From the NCBI GenBank assembly GCA_012728975.1, contig JAAYDZ010000013.1, positions 1-36,601 on the forward strand: DNA of 36,601 nt. Reading direction: 5' to 3'. The position numbers and the translations under genes are program-made. Under the pieces are notes generated by a model. That model was not told the origin of the DNA. It made no database searches and saw only the letters and a list, made by a program, of their open reading frames with translations. Below are positions 1-8,869 of the stretch, one piece after another (the first letter of the stretch is position 1; each line of letters begins with the position of its first letter). This DNA is from Bacteroidales bacterium. Lineage in GTDB: Bacteria; Bacteroidota; Bacteroidia; Bacteroidales; UBA932.

Positions 1-179
1 TCATCCGACATTTTTATTCCGTAAGGTGAATAGGGAAATTGGGTGAGGAAGGATTTAACGTCAACATCCATTCCGTGAAATTTTACAATTCCATCTTTTT
101 CTCCCGTCTGTTGACAGGAGATTGCCAGGAGCGCTGTTGTAAGCACTCCCAGCAATATCGCTGCGAATGATTTATTCAT
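1..179 (-). CDS. Lipoprotein, N-terminal fragment (third gene of SusCD locus)
   Basis: Only the first 59 codons are inside the window; the gene runs off the left edge. It starts with a Lys, a hydrophobic stretch and a lipobox ending at Cys22 (LAIS-C), so the product is probably a lipoprotein. The mature part begins QQTGEKDG, a linker with some charge as in surface-exported Bacteroidota lipoproteins. The start codon lies 6 nt after the SusD stop, so it is almost certainly in the same transcript. By position it would be an accessory surface lipoprotein of the uptake locus (glycan- or peptide-binding, or an enzyme), but the visible part carries no recognisable domain. Confidence 0.75.
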   Translation of the reverse strand, partial: MNKSFAAILLGVLTTALLAISCQQTGEKDGIVKFHGMDVDVKSFLTQFPYSPYGIKMSD

Positions 180-185
180 AGTCCG

Positions 186-1679
186 TTATCTCCAATATTC
201 ATTTTGATCGTTGGGAGTGAGTGCGTTGTTGTGCATCATTTCATTCTCAGGGATCGGAAGCATAAATCTGGGACTGTCAGCAGGAAGATCCAATTTTGTC
301 CAATGCTCAGGGTGGATACTCCTTATCAGAGGCTGATGTAGACGTCTGATATCGTGCAGTCTGTGACCTTCACCGTAGAGCTCTTTTCTTCTTTCAAGAT
401 AGATTTTTTCAAGAGTGCCCTCCGTGGGAGTGGCACCTCTCTTGACCTGAAGAGCGTTGAGAACTGCTTTGGCATTGCCACCGAGATGGGCTTCACACTC
501 AGCTTTGATGAGGTATGCCTCAGCAATTCTTGCCATAGGGAATTCGGCATCACCCATCATTGTCCTGTGACCAAATTTTGATGTATAGAAGCCGTCTTCT
601 TCATAGAAATAGAAGGGGAAACGTTTTCTCGCATCACCATCTTCAAATGTGTCCACAAAGGCTTTAGTCCAGCGTACTGTACCGTAACCGTCCCACATAT
701 CCACAGCTTTGTCAGACATCATATCATCGATATCAACCTTTGCTCCATACTCATATCCGATGTATCTCTCGGCGTGATAGTAGAATGAGGGTATTGAAGC
801 GTATATGTTGCAGGTTGTGGGTGTGAAATGGTGATACCATAGCCACTCGGAATTGTGATCCTTGAATCCTGACTGCCACTCTTCTTTTGACATCAGATTG
901 GAGCCGTTGAATATATTTCCCGCTGCAGCTTCCGCATATTTCTTTGCATTTGGGTAGTCATTCATGTCCAGATATGTTCTGGCAAGAAGAAGTGCTGCCG
1001 CTTTAGGTGTAATGAAATCCGTTTTCTCTGGGGAACACTTCTCGTAAGCATAGAGCAGGTCCTTGATGATTTGGTCGTATACATCCTTTACACTTGAACG
1101 GGGCAGATGGTCTGATGTGGCTACAGCCGGTTCGAGGCGGAGTATGACGCCGGGAGAGTTAGGATTTACATTGTAAGGTACAGCAAAAAGTCTTACAAGC
1201 CAGAGATAGCAGTATCCTCTCACTCCATAAGCCTTGGCTATCAGTTCTTCTTTCCCTGCCTCGTCTGGCAGTTCCGGAACAAATGCTATAATGGAATTGG
1301 CATGGTCTATTGCTTTGTAGAGGGCGGGCCAGATATAATTAGCATAGCCGGACCACCATGGGTTGGAAGAGGGTTCCTGTGAATAGGAGTATGAAAACAT
1401 ATTCCAGTTGTATGTGGGTCTTCCATATGCGCCGGAGGTGACGGTAGCGTCTTCACCCATCACGTCGGACATGATGTAGGCGAGAGTATGATTGGTGTAA
1501 GTGCCGATGTATCTGTGGGCAGCATTAAGTGCTGTCTGAGCAGCGGCCACAGATGAGAATATCTGTTCGTCGGAAACTGAGTTTGTGGGTAATGGATTGA
1601 GGTAATCTTTCGAGCATGATGTGATTCCGACTATCGCGATTACCATCCATATGATATATTTTTTCATTGTATTGTTCAT
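186..1679 (-). CDS. SusD/RagB-family outer-membrane lipoprotein
   Basis: This is the surface lipoprotein that caps a SusC transporter and helps bind its ligand. The 497-residue product has a signal peptide ending at a lipobox with Cys22 (GITS-C), then the SusD-typical start SKDYLNPLPTN. Internal TPR-like helices (around 'AKAYGVRGYCYLWLVRLF' and 'AAALLLARTYLDMNDY') and a C-terminal 'ERRKELYGEGHRLHDIRR' followed by 'LPIPENEM' are hallmarks of the RagB/SusD fold. It is 29 nt downstream of susC on the same strand. An in-frame Met at codon 5 (MKKYI, position 1667) is an equally plausible start. The substrate cannot be predicted from sequence alone. Confidence 0.95.
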   Translation of the reverse strand: MNNTMKKYIIWMVIAIVGITSCSKDYLNPLPTNSVSDEQIFSSVAAAQTALNAAHRYIGTYTNHTLAYIMSDVMGEDATVTSGAYGRPTYNWNMFSYSYSQEPSSNPWWSGYANYIWPALYKAIDHANSIIAFVPELPDEAGKEELIAKAYGVRGYCYLWLVRLFAVPYNVNPNSPGVILRLEPAVATSDHLPRSSVKDVYDQIIKDLLYAYEKCSPEKTDFITPKAAALLLARTYLDMNDYPNAKKYAEAAAGNIFNGSNLMSKEEWQSGFKDHNSEWLWYHHFTPTTCNIYASIPSFYYHAERYIGYEYGAKVDIDDMMSDKAVDMWDGYGTVRWTKAFVDTFEDGDARKRFPFYFYEEDGFYTSKFGHRTMMGDAEFPMARIAEAYLIKAECEAHLGGNAKAVLNALQVKRGATPTEGTLEKIYLERRKELYGEGHRLHDIRRLHQPLIRSIHPEHWTKLDLPADSPRFMLPIPENEMMHNNALTPNDQNEYWR

Positions 1680-1708
1680 TTATTTAGTGAATGATTAGGA
1701 ATGATAAT

Positions 1709-4700
1709 TTAGAATGCAACATTAACACCGAAGGTGAATGTCCTTGATAGAGGCATCGTTTCAGCATATTGGGTATATCCTCCGATTCCGTAGATGTCAA
1801 TATCGTCATAACCTTTCCAGTCATCTTTGAAGCAGGTGAAGATGTTCTCTATGTTGGCATAGATTTTCACATCGGAAATAATACCTGTCCTTATCATCCA
1901 TTTTTTGGGAAGAGTGTAGGAAATGTTAAGATTTTTGAATTTGAAATATGTGGCATCGTACAGGAATCTTGTGGATTCCGAGTTTGCGGTATTTGGATTG
2001 GAGTTGATATAAATCGGCACATTAGTATTTGTGTTGCCTGGCAGCCATGCGTCAAGAGCATCCTTGTGGAGGTTCTTTCCCGCATCGGCACCGTCGTGCA
2101 TCAGGCCGGCATAAAGGCCGTCATATACTTTGCCGCCGAGATTGTAATAAAACATCATCGAGAGGCTGAGGTTTTTCCACTTGAGCGCAGTTGTTAGACC
2201 GCCGTATGCCCAGGGAGTAGCCCTGCCCTGCATTTCGTAGTCGGCAAGTGCAAATTCTGAAGTCGTGCCGTTATCTTTCTTCCAGAGAGGACTTCCGTTG
2301 GCGGGATCCACTCCCATCCAGGTAGGCATATAGAATTCGTACTGGCTGTAGCCTACTTTCCATATCTTCTTGGTGGTACTCATTACCACGTCATCATTGC
2401 CGGCAAGATCTAGAATTTTGTCCCTTGAAGAGGAAATGTTGAAATTGGCGCTCCAGAGCCAATCACCTGTTTTTATAATGTCAGCTCCCAGTTCAAGTTC
2501 CACACCATGATTCCTTACTTTCGCAAGGTTCATCATGATGGATGTTATACCATGCGAAGAGGGTAGAGGAAATTGGTAGAGCAGGTCCTTTGAAGTCTTA
2601 TTGAAGAACTCAACAGTACCATAGAGTCTGTTGTCGAAAAATCCGAAGTCCAGACCTACATTGAACATTGCCTGTTTCTCCCAACCGAGGTTAGGGTTGG
2701 CAAATTGAGTATGTCCGAATCCGGGGTAAGGGCCGTAGTTATAATTAGCACCGGCAGCCCAGATGCCTAGAGACTGATACCTTCCAAGACCTAAATTGTT
2801 GCCGGAAGTGCCGTAACTTGAACGTAGTTTCAGTGAACTGATCCATTCAACGTTCTGCATAAAGGATTCCTGGTCAATCCTCCAGGATCCTCCAACACTG
2901 AAGAAATTACCCCATTTGTTGTCGGCACCGAACACAGAGGAACCGTCACGCCTGAACGATCCGGAAATGAAATACTTATTATCATAACTGTATTCCGCAC
3001 GTGCGATATATGACTTGAGTGTTTCTTCGCTTGTCCATGAAGAGGGAGCAAGGGCACTGGTAGCGGCTGCAAGCTCTGTCATAAAGTCGAATGCAAAGTT
3101 AGTACCCTGTGCAAGCGCATATTCCCTGGTACTATGCCAGAACTCATAACCGGCCATAGCCTGTACGTTGTGCACATCCCCGAATGTCCTGTTGAAGTTG
3201 AGAGTGGTGGTGGATGTGTACATTAGATCATGAGTTTGGTGTCTCTCGCTACGTCCTCCATATGCGGGACCGTTTCCATGGAGTTTGTTCCAGAATAGTA
3301 TCTCGTAGAGATTTATGTAATCAGGGGAGAATACTGTCTTTAGTGTAAGCCCCTCCATAAATTTGATTTCCGTATAGAGGGATGCCAACAATCTGTAATT
3401 TTTGGTCTTGTGGGTGTCCATATAGGGAATGGCAAGAGGGTTAAAATCCTTCGATACCGGGTTGAGCCAGTTAAATTGCTTTTCTCCGGCTTTATCGAGG
3501 ATATAGTTGCCGTTGCGGTCCGTCATATAGATAGGAACACCACTAGGGAAGTAAAGCGAGTTGTAGAGGGGAGAGGCACCTGCGCCACCGGCTACTTCAG
3601 TGTTCTGTATGGAGAATGAATACATCGCATTCATACCGGCCTTGAGCCAGGGCTTAACGTTTGCGTCAACATTCACTTTGCCGGAATAACGTGTATATCT
3701 TGCGGTAGGAGAGGTTCCTTCCTGGTCAAAATAGCCTCCTGAGAAGAAATAAAGCACCCTGTCATTTCCTCCGGAATAACTGACATTATAGTCCTGTGTC
3801 AAACTGGGTTTGAGAACCTCTTTCTGCCAGTCTGTGTCAACAATAATTCTGGCACCGGAGACTAATTGACCACTTGCATCGTAAGGATTATCCACGCTAT
3901 AAGGGTTGAATGTGATAAGTCCCTGTGTCTGCTGATTTGCCCATATAGCTGCATCTGAGGCAGCATAACCAGCCTTCTGTCGAGTGTTAAAGTAGCTTGT
4001 AAATACGGTCTGATAATATTCTGCCGAGTTCATCAGCTCAAAATACTTGGGCACCATTGAAACTCCAAGTTGGGCATTAACATTGAGTCTTCCACTACCC
4101 TGAGATCCGTTTTTAGTAGTAATAATGACTACGCCGTTGGCAGCCCTTGAACCATAAAGCGAAGCAGCTGCGGCATCCTTAAGAACAGTTACGGACTCAA
4201 TATCCTGGGGGTTGAGGGTAGAGAGAATGCTGGATGTAGAAGTATTTCTATCTGCCAATACGGAATATTCGGCGGTTGAAGTAGCTATACCGTCTACAAC
4301 ATAGAGGGGTTCGTTGGATGCGTTGAGAGATCCAGATCCCCTGATACGGAATGATGCTGTTGCACCGGGCTGTCCGGAAGATGTGGTGACTTGAAGACCT
4401 GCAACCTTACCTTGCATAGCCTTTTCAAATGATGAATTAGGGTTCTGAAGAATTGACTCAGATCTTACCATGGAAGCAGAACCGGAATAAGATGACTTCT
4501 TGGCAGTACCATATGCAACCACAAGTACATCTTCAAGTACCTCCGTATCCGGCGAGATAGATACATCGACAATTGTCCTGCCGTTTACGGCAACCTCAAT
4601 AGTCTTGTATCCCACAAAACTGAAAACAAGGGTTATGTCACTTATGCCACTCTGGACCATGATGGAATATTTTCCATCCAGATCCGTAACGGCTCCTGAC

Positions 4701-4849
4701 ATTGTACCCTTGACTTGAACAGACGCGAATGCAACCGGCTCTCCCGTAGATGCATCGGTCACAGTGCCTCTCACGGTACCTCCCTGTGCGAACACAGTAC
4801 AGGTTACAACTGTGAAGAGACAAACCAATAAAAGTTTTAATCTTTTCAT
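1709..4849 (-). CDS. SusC/RagA-family TonB-linked outer-membrane transporter
   Basis: This is a TonB-dependent outer-membrane pore that imports oligosaccharides or peptides with its SusD partner. The 1046-residue product has a signal peptide (1-21), a carboxypeptidase-regulatory-like beta domain at about 25-100 (GTVRGTVTDASTGEPVAFASV), a TonB-box-like stretch near 107-115 (EDVLVVAYG), and a plug domain at about 120-247 with 'RIRGSGSLNASNEPLYVVDG' and 'LKDAAAASLYGSRAANGVV'. A long beta-barrel follows, ending in an aromatic residue (NVAF), as expected for recognition by the BAM complex. No N-terminal STN extension is present, so signalling to an anti-sigma factor is unlikely, and no regulator of the locus lies in this window. 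Confidence 0.96.
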   Translation of the reverse strand: MKRLKLLLVCLFTVVTCTVFAQGGTVRGTVTDASTGEPVAFASVQVKGTMSGAVTDLDGKYSIMVQSGISDITLVFSFVGYKTIEVAVNGRTIVDVSISPDTEVLEDVLVVAYGTAKKSSYSGSASMVRSESILQNPNSSFEKAMQGKVAGLQVTTSSGQPGATASFRIRGSGSLNASNEPLYVVDGIATSTAEYSVLADRNTSTSSILSTLNPQDIESVTVLKDAAAASLYGSRAANGVVIITTKNGSQGSGRLNVNAQLGVSMVPKYFELMNSAEYYQTVFTSYFNTRQKAGYAASDAAIWANQQTQGLITFNPYSVDNPYDASGQLVSGARIIVDTDWQKEVLKPSLTQDYNVSYSGGNDRVLYFFSGGYFDQEGTSPTARYTRYSGKVNVDANVKPWLKAGMNAMYSFSIQNTEVAGGAGASPLYNSLYFPSGVPIYMTDRNGNYILDKAGEKQFNWLNPVSKDFNPLAIPYMDTHKTKNYRLLASLYTEIKFMEGLTLKTVFSPDYINLYEILFWNKLHGNGPAYGGRSERHQTHDLMYTSTTTLNFNRTFGDVHNVQAMAGYEFWHSTREYALAQGTNFAFDFMTELAAATSALAPSSWTSEETLKSYIARAEYSYDNKYFISGSFRRDGSSVFGADNKWGNFFSVGGSWRIDQESFMQNVEWISSLKLRSSYGTSGNNLGLGRYQSLGIWAAGANYNYGPYPGFGHTQFANPNLGWEKQAMFNVGLDFGFFDNRLYGTVEFFNKTSKDLLYQFPLPSSHGITSIMMNLAKVRNHGVELELGADIIKTGDWLWSANFNISSSRDKILDLAGNDDVVMSTTKKIWKVGYSQYEFYMPTWMGVDPANGSPLWKKDNGTTSEFALADYEMQGRATPWAYGGLTTALKWKNLSLSMMFYYNLGGKVYDGLYAGLMHDGADAGKNLHKDALDAWLPGNTNTNVPIYINSNPNTANSESTRFLYDATYFKFKNLNISYTLPKKWMIRTGIISDVKIYANIENIFTCFKDDWKGYDDIDIYGIGGYTQYAETMPLSRTFTFGVNVAF

Positions 4850-4909
4850 TAGGTAAGCGGATTAATAAGTGAATAAAAAGGATTAATTGATGTATGGTAA
4901 AGTTTCTTG

Positions 4910-6052
4910 CTATTTCGCTTCCCGCATTTTGCGGGCTGCTATTTCTCTTTGGCGGCATATTTCTCTCCATAATGGAGCCTTGGCCAGCTGTGAGTTGAGT
5001 TCACTGATTACTTCAGGAATGTCGATACCTTGAGGGCACATTTTACTGCAGGCACCGCATCCGATACAGTTTGAAGGGTGTCCCTCTTTAGGAAGCGACT
5101 CGATGCGCATGATGGGTGTGAAGGAGGTCTCAATGGCAAAATCGTTGCGTGCTTGGATCAGAGTGGGGATATCCAGCCCCATAGGGCAGGCTGGAGTACA
5201 ATAGTTGCAGGCTGTGCAGGGTACAGAATCCTTCATTTGCTCAGCTAAGGCATAGAGACGGTCACACTCTTCTTTGCTGAGCGGTGTTATACGGTTGAAT
5301 ATCTCAACATTCTCTATCATTTGCTCCTCATTGGACATACCGCTTAAAATCATAGTGACTCCGGGAATACCGGCCACCCACCTGAAGGCCTCCTCCGGTT
5401 TGGCAATGGAGAGTAGCTTGCCGCCGCGCAATGGTTCCATTACCCAGATGGGAATATTTCTCGAATTGAGTAGTTCTACCTTTTCCCGTGCTCTTTGTAA
5501 GGACCAGTCAAGGAAATTGAGCTGGATCTGACAAAACTCCATATGCTCTCCATAGGGGGAGTCGAGGAAACGCTTGAGTGTATCAAGCTCCGCATGCGCT
5601 GAAAAACCGAGATGACGGATGCGACCCTTCTCCTTCTGTTTGAGGAAGTAGTCCAGAATACCCCACTTCGGATCAAGATAGACCTCTATACAGGTCTCAT
5701 GTACATTATGCATAAGGTAGAAATCAAACCATTCCACCCCACACTTACGTAACTGATCCTCGAATATTTCTTCCGGGTTATACTCGGACGCTATCTGGTG
5801 TCCCGGATACTTATTCGCGATGTACCAACTTTCGCGTGGGTGACGGCGTAGCGCTTCGCAAGCAACAACTTCTGAAAGACCTCCGTGGTAAGGGTATGCT
5901 GTATCAAAATAGTTTATACCATGTTCAATTGCGTAGTCCACCATACGAAAGGTAACTTCACAATCAATCGCTCCATCAGGTGTCACAGGTAATCTCATCA
6001 GGCCGAATCCCAGGAAGGAGAGCCGGTGCTCTTTGAAGTTGTTGTATTTCAT
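4910..6052 (-). CDS. Aldo/keto reductase with C-terminal 2x[4Fe-4S] ferredoxin domain
   Basis: The 380-residue protein is a cytoplasmic oxidoreductase of the aldo/keto reductase superfamily fused to a bacterial-type ferredoxin. The AKR tetrad is visible as Asp50, Tyr55, Lys81 and His115 in a TIM-barrel of about 270 residues. Two Cys clusters follow: Cys279/282/285/289 (CTACNYCTPACP) and Cys329/332/335/339 (CIGCGACSKMCP), each able to help bind a [4Fe-4S] cluster. The fusion suggests electron exchange with an iron-sulfur partner as well as NAD(P)H. It lies 60 nt upstream of susC on the same strand, so it could head that operon. A promoter candidate lies just upstream at 6079-6109. The substrate is unknown. 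Confidence 0.92.
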   Translation of the reverse strand: MKYNNFKEHRLSFLGFGLMRLPVTPDGAIDCEVTFRMVDYAIEHGINYFDTAYPYHGGLSEVVACEALRRHPRESWYIANKYPGHQIASEYNPEEIFEDQLRKCGVEWFDFYLMHNVHETCIEVYLDPKWGILDYFLKQKEKGRIRHLGFSAHAELDTLKRFLDSPYGEHMEFCQIQLNFLDWSLQRAREKVELLNSRNIPIWVMEPLRGGKLLSIAKPEEAFRWVAGIPGVTMILSGMSNEEQMIENVEIFNRITPLSKEECDRLYALAEQMKDSVPCTACNYCTPACPMGLDIPTLIQARNDFAIETSFTPIMRIESLPKEGHPSNCIGCGACSKMCPQGIDIPEVISELNSQLAKAPLWREICRQREIAARKMREAK

Positions 6053-6078
6053 AGTGCCGAAGTTTTCGGTTATTAATG

Positions 6079-6109
6079 TAAAGATAGATTTTTAGTAGGA
6101 AAATACAAT
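6079..6109 (-). promoter_or_regulatory. Promoter candidate for the aldo/keto reductase gene
   Basis: Read on the minus strand, ATTG is followed after exactly 19 nt by TATCTTTA, a one-mismatch version of each half of the Bacteroidota housekeeping promoter (TTTG-N19 to 21-TAnnTTTG). The predicted transcript start is about 20 nt before the start codon at 6052. Confidence 0.5.
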
Positions 6110-6239
6110 AAATTTTATTTATAAATTTTCCCGCCATCTCAACTTTGGCAATTATTGCTGTTTTCGGAGTAATACTGTTCTGCCGATGCTATTTCTTATT
6201 TGACGATAATAGCACTAAAATAGCAGGATAATGGACCCT

Positions 6240-6366
6240 AACTCAATACTTCATATACTCATAACTCCAAAATCGCACCCCGCATTCACAACTCCCAAAA
6301 CTTTCTCAGAACTCACAACTCATTACTAAAAACTAACTCATAACTCGAAACTCGGAACTCAGAACT
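6240..6366. repeat. Degenerate AACTC (GAGTT) short repeat tract
   Basis: About eleven AACTC units separated by 2-9 nt fill the middle of the 361-nt intergenic region at 6053-6413. Examples are aactcataactcc, aactcacaactcat and aactcgaaactcgg. On the minus strand it reads as GAGTT repeats, with one more structured unit, GGGAGTTGTGAATGCGGGG. Related units occur at 13842-13920 and 17538-17565. The rest of this intergenic region is AT-rich and carries only the two divergent promoter candidates. Confidence 0.7.
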
Positions 6367-6377
6367 AAAAAAATTCT

Positions 6378-6385
6378 TATCTTTG
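6378..6385 (+). promoter_or_regulatory. -7 promoter element for the HerA/YjgR-like ATPase gene
   Basis: TATCTTTG is a perfect match to the Bacteroidota -7 consensus TAnnTTTG and lies 28 nt before the start codon at 6414. No TTTG is present at the expected -33 spacing, which falls inside the AACTC repeat tract. Confidence 0.5.
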
Positions 6386-6413
6386 AAGATTAACCGGAAA
6401 AATTTAAACAATT

Positions 6414-8030
6414 ATGTATGTAGACGATAAATTGTATGTAGCTCATTCGGCTAACGGCCCCATATATCTACAGGGAAAAATGGCAAACAGGCACGGACTT
6501 ATAGCGGGTGCCACAGGTACAGGTAAAACCGTTTCACTGCAGGTGTTGGCGGAGACATTTTCCCAGGCTGGAGTTCCTTGTTTTATGGCAGATATGAAGG
6601 GTGACCTTTCAGGCATCAGCCAGGCGGGTAAAATGAATGGATTCATTGAAAAGCGCTGCGCTGAATTCGGTATTGAAAACCCCCCTTTTGAAGGCTCCCC
6701 GACACGCTTTTTCGATGTCTTCGGAGAGCAGGGCTACTCTATGCGCACCACCATTTCGTCAATGGGCCCTCTGCTTCTTTCTCGCCTGATGGAACTCAAT
6801 GAGACTCAGTCCGGAGTGCTTAACATTGTTTTCCGCATAGCTGATGATAAGGAACTGCTGCTGATAGATCTTAAAGACCTGCGTCTGATGCTGGATTTCG
6901 TAGGCAAGAATGCTTCAAAGTTCACTACTGAGTACGGTAATATCTCATCAGCCAGTATTGGGGCTATCCAGAGAGCTGTGCTCGCCATTGAAAGCCAGGG
7001 AGGAGATAAATTTTTCGGCGAACCCGCATTTGACGTGGAGGATCTGATTGCTGCTGAGAAGGGCCGTGGAGTAATGAATGTCCTCGCTGCCGATAAACTT
7101 ATGCATAATCCCAAACTCTACTCTACATTCCTTTTGTGGTTGCTTACGGAACTCTATGCCAAACTCCCGGAAGTCGGCGACCAGCCCCTTCCCAAGCTTA
7201 TATTTTTCTTTGACGAGGCCCATATGCTATTCCAAGGCACTTCCAAGGCACTTGTGGAGAAGATTGAGCAGGTGATACGACTTATCCGTTCCAAGGGAGT
7301 GGGCATCTACTTTGTAACACAATCGCCCACAGATGTCCCCGAAATTGTTCTTGGACAGCTTGGTAACCGCATCCAGCACGCTCTAAGGGCCTATACTCCA
7401 AAAGATCAGAAGGCGGTTCGTGCAGCGGCACAGACCTTCCGCACCAATCCTGAGTTTAAAACAGAAGATGCCATCATGGAGCTTGCTACCGGAGAGGCGC
7501 TCGTCTCTTTTCTGGATGAAAAAGGAGCTCCTTCTATAGTGGAACGAGCCAGAATCCTATTCCCTTTAAGTTCTATCGGACCTATTACAGAGGGGCAGCG
7601 TCTTGATATAAACAACATGGCACCGGCTGAAATTAAGGCTTATGACAAGTTTTTTGATCGTGAAAGTGCCTATGAGGTGCTGAGCGCTTATTACGAAGAG
7701 GTGGCTAAAGCTGAAGAAGAGGCTCTGATACAGGCAGAAAAGGAGAAGGAAGAGAAAGAGAAAGAAAAAGAGAAGAAGAAATCCTCCGGTAAAAAGGGAG
7801 GTTTTACGAGAACCGTTTTGGGTACGATGGTAGTTGCAGGTGCCACCAGTTTTATACGCAGTCTGGGTACTCAGGCGGCAAGGAAAGTCACCGGTAAGAA
7901 GAGCACATCCGGTAAAAGCTCTACATCTAAAAAGAGTGGCGATAGTGCACTTGGAAGAGCCGCTAAAACCGCTACCACAACCGCTACCAGAAAGATAACG
8001 GAAGAGGTCCTCAAAAATATCTTCAAGTGA
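6414..8030 (+). CDS. HerA/YjgR-like ATPase (DUF853 family)
   Basis: The 538-residue protein is a RecA-fold NTPase of the HerA/FtsK superfamily, closest by eye to E. coli YjgR. Walker A is GATGTGKT at 32-39, followed by the family's 'MADMKGDLSGI'. Walker B is LIFFFDEAH with Asp267-Glu268. 'RSKGVGIYFVTQSPTDVPEIVLGQLGNRIQHALRAYTPKDQKA' contains the sensor and arginine-finger region. From about 426 to 462 there is a Glu/Lys-rich stretch (likely coiled coil), then a Ser/Lys-rich low-complexity tail with a short hydrophobic segment. The biochemical role of this family is not established; DNA-translocase relatives suggest a nucleic-acid substrate. The stop overlaps the GTG start of the next gene (GTGA). 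Confidence 0.9.
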   Translation: MYVDDKLYVAHSANGPIYLQGKMANRHGLIAGATGTGKTVSLQVLAETFSQAGVPCFMADMKGDLSGISQAGKMNGFIEKRCAEFGIENPPFEGSPTRFFDVFGEQGYSMRTTISSMGPLLLSRLMELNETQSGVLNIVFRIADDKELLLIDLKDLRLMLDFVGKNASKFTTEYGNISSASIGAIQRAVLAIESQGGDKFFGEPAFDVEDLIAAEKGRGVMNVLAADKLMHNPKLYSTFLLWLLTELYAKLPEVGDQPLPKLIFFFDEAHMLFQGTSKALVEKIEQVIRLIRSKGVGIYFVTQSPTDVPEIVLGQLGNRIQHALRAYTPKDQKAVRAAAQTFRTNPEFKTEDAIMELATGEALVSFLDEKGAPSIVERARILFPLSSIGPITEGQRLDINNMAPAEIKAYDKFFDRESAYEVLSAYYEEVAKAEEEALIQAEKEKEEKEKEKEKKKSSGKKGGFTRTVLGTMVVAGATSFIRSLGTQAARKVTGKKSTSGKSSTSKKSGDSALGRAAKTATTTATRKITEEVLKNIFK

Positions 8031-8869
8031 TTGCTGAGTTTTCAGATTTTTTGGAGAGTTTCTCAGTGCGTTATGAGCGATGCGGGACTCTCTTTTTATT
8101 TCCTGACAGGGAAGTGACTATTCGGCTTGTTCCGCTTGATGTTGCCGCCGGTCCGGCGAATGACATGGTCGCAAACATCGAGAATGTTCCGACTGTCGAT
8201 GCGGTGAATGATGCAACGAAGAGTGCAGATGGTGGAGGGAGATGTATATATCTTTACGAAGATCGTTGGCGGAGTGGTGGAGAGGTGATTCGCAAGCGAA
8301 TCCTGGCCCATTTGGGTTGTTTTAATTCCATTTTTGCCAGGAAATGTAGAGTAGAACAGCTGAAAGCGCAGCAAGCGGCCGATTTTCTGGAAAAATATCA
8401 CAGTTACGGTACTTCGAGATGTAGATATCGTTACGGGCTTTTTTATGAAGATAAGCTTGTGGCGGTGGCTACATTCTCAGCAGGTAGACCTATGAAGCGT
8501 CCTGTTAGAGGAGATGAACGTATACTAGAGAGTTATGAATGGGTCAGATATGCTTCTTTACCGGATTGTCGTATAAGCGGAGGTATGGGACGGCTTCTTG
8601 AGGCATTCGTGACTGATGTCAGTCCGGACGAGGTCATGTCATATGCAGATTATGAATGGTCCCCCGGAGATGCCTATCTCCTTTTGGGGTTCGAAAAGGT
8701 GGGGGAGAAGCCTCCGATGCGTTTCTATGTGGACCGCACCACATTCAAAAGAATTTCTGAGAGGAAAGTGTCTGCAGATAAAAAATTCCGCGGAGAGGCG
8801 TTCCCTGCGGAAAAATATGTATTAATATCCAATCTGGGTAGTGCTAAATATCTTAAGCAATATGTGTGA
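8027..8869 (+). CDS. GNAT-like protein resembling phage-encoded Mom/endonuclease-associated domains
   Basis: A 280-residue protein starting at GTG, 4-nt overlapped with the ATPase gene (GTGA), so translation is probably coupled. Residues from about 75 on resemble a domain I recall from phage proteins: an 'IYLYEDRW' strand/turn, 'RKRILAHLG', then 'IFARKCRVEQL', 'ADFLEKYHSYG', 'RYGLFYEDKLVAVATFSAGRP', 'YEWVRYAS', 'GGMGRLLEAF' and 'SYADYEWSPGDAYLLLGF'. This pattern is of GNAT fold and relates to Mom-type DNA modification proteins and to domains attached to phage endonucleases. The N-terminal 75 residues show no clear motif and could be a decayed nuclease or an unrelated lead. The function is unknown; the family link is from memory of motifs, not a search. 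The 3' end overlaps the convergent clpC gene by 17 nt. Confidence 0.7.
   Translation: MIAEFSDFLESFSVRYERCGTLFLFPDREVTIRLVPLDVAAGPANDMVANIENVPTVDAVNDATKSADGGGRCIYLYEDRWRSGGEVIRKRILAHLGCFNSIFARKCRVEQLKAQQAADFLEKYHSYGTSRCRYRYGLFYEDKLVAVATFSAGRPMKRPVRGDERILESYEWVRYASLPDCRISGGMGRLLEAFVTDVSPDEVMSYADYEWSPGDAYLLLGFEKVGEKPPMRFYVDRTTFKRISERKVSADKKFRGEAFPAEKYVLISNLGSAKYLKQYV

Noticed and set aside
4638-4970. 110-codon frame spanning the reductase-susC junction
   Set aside because: It overlaps the ends of two clear genes in another frame and has no motif.
6240-6366. CRISPR array
   Set aside because: The repeated units are only 5-7 nt, irregularly spaced and degenerate, with no cas genes nearby.
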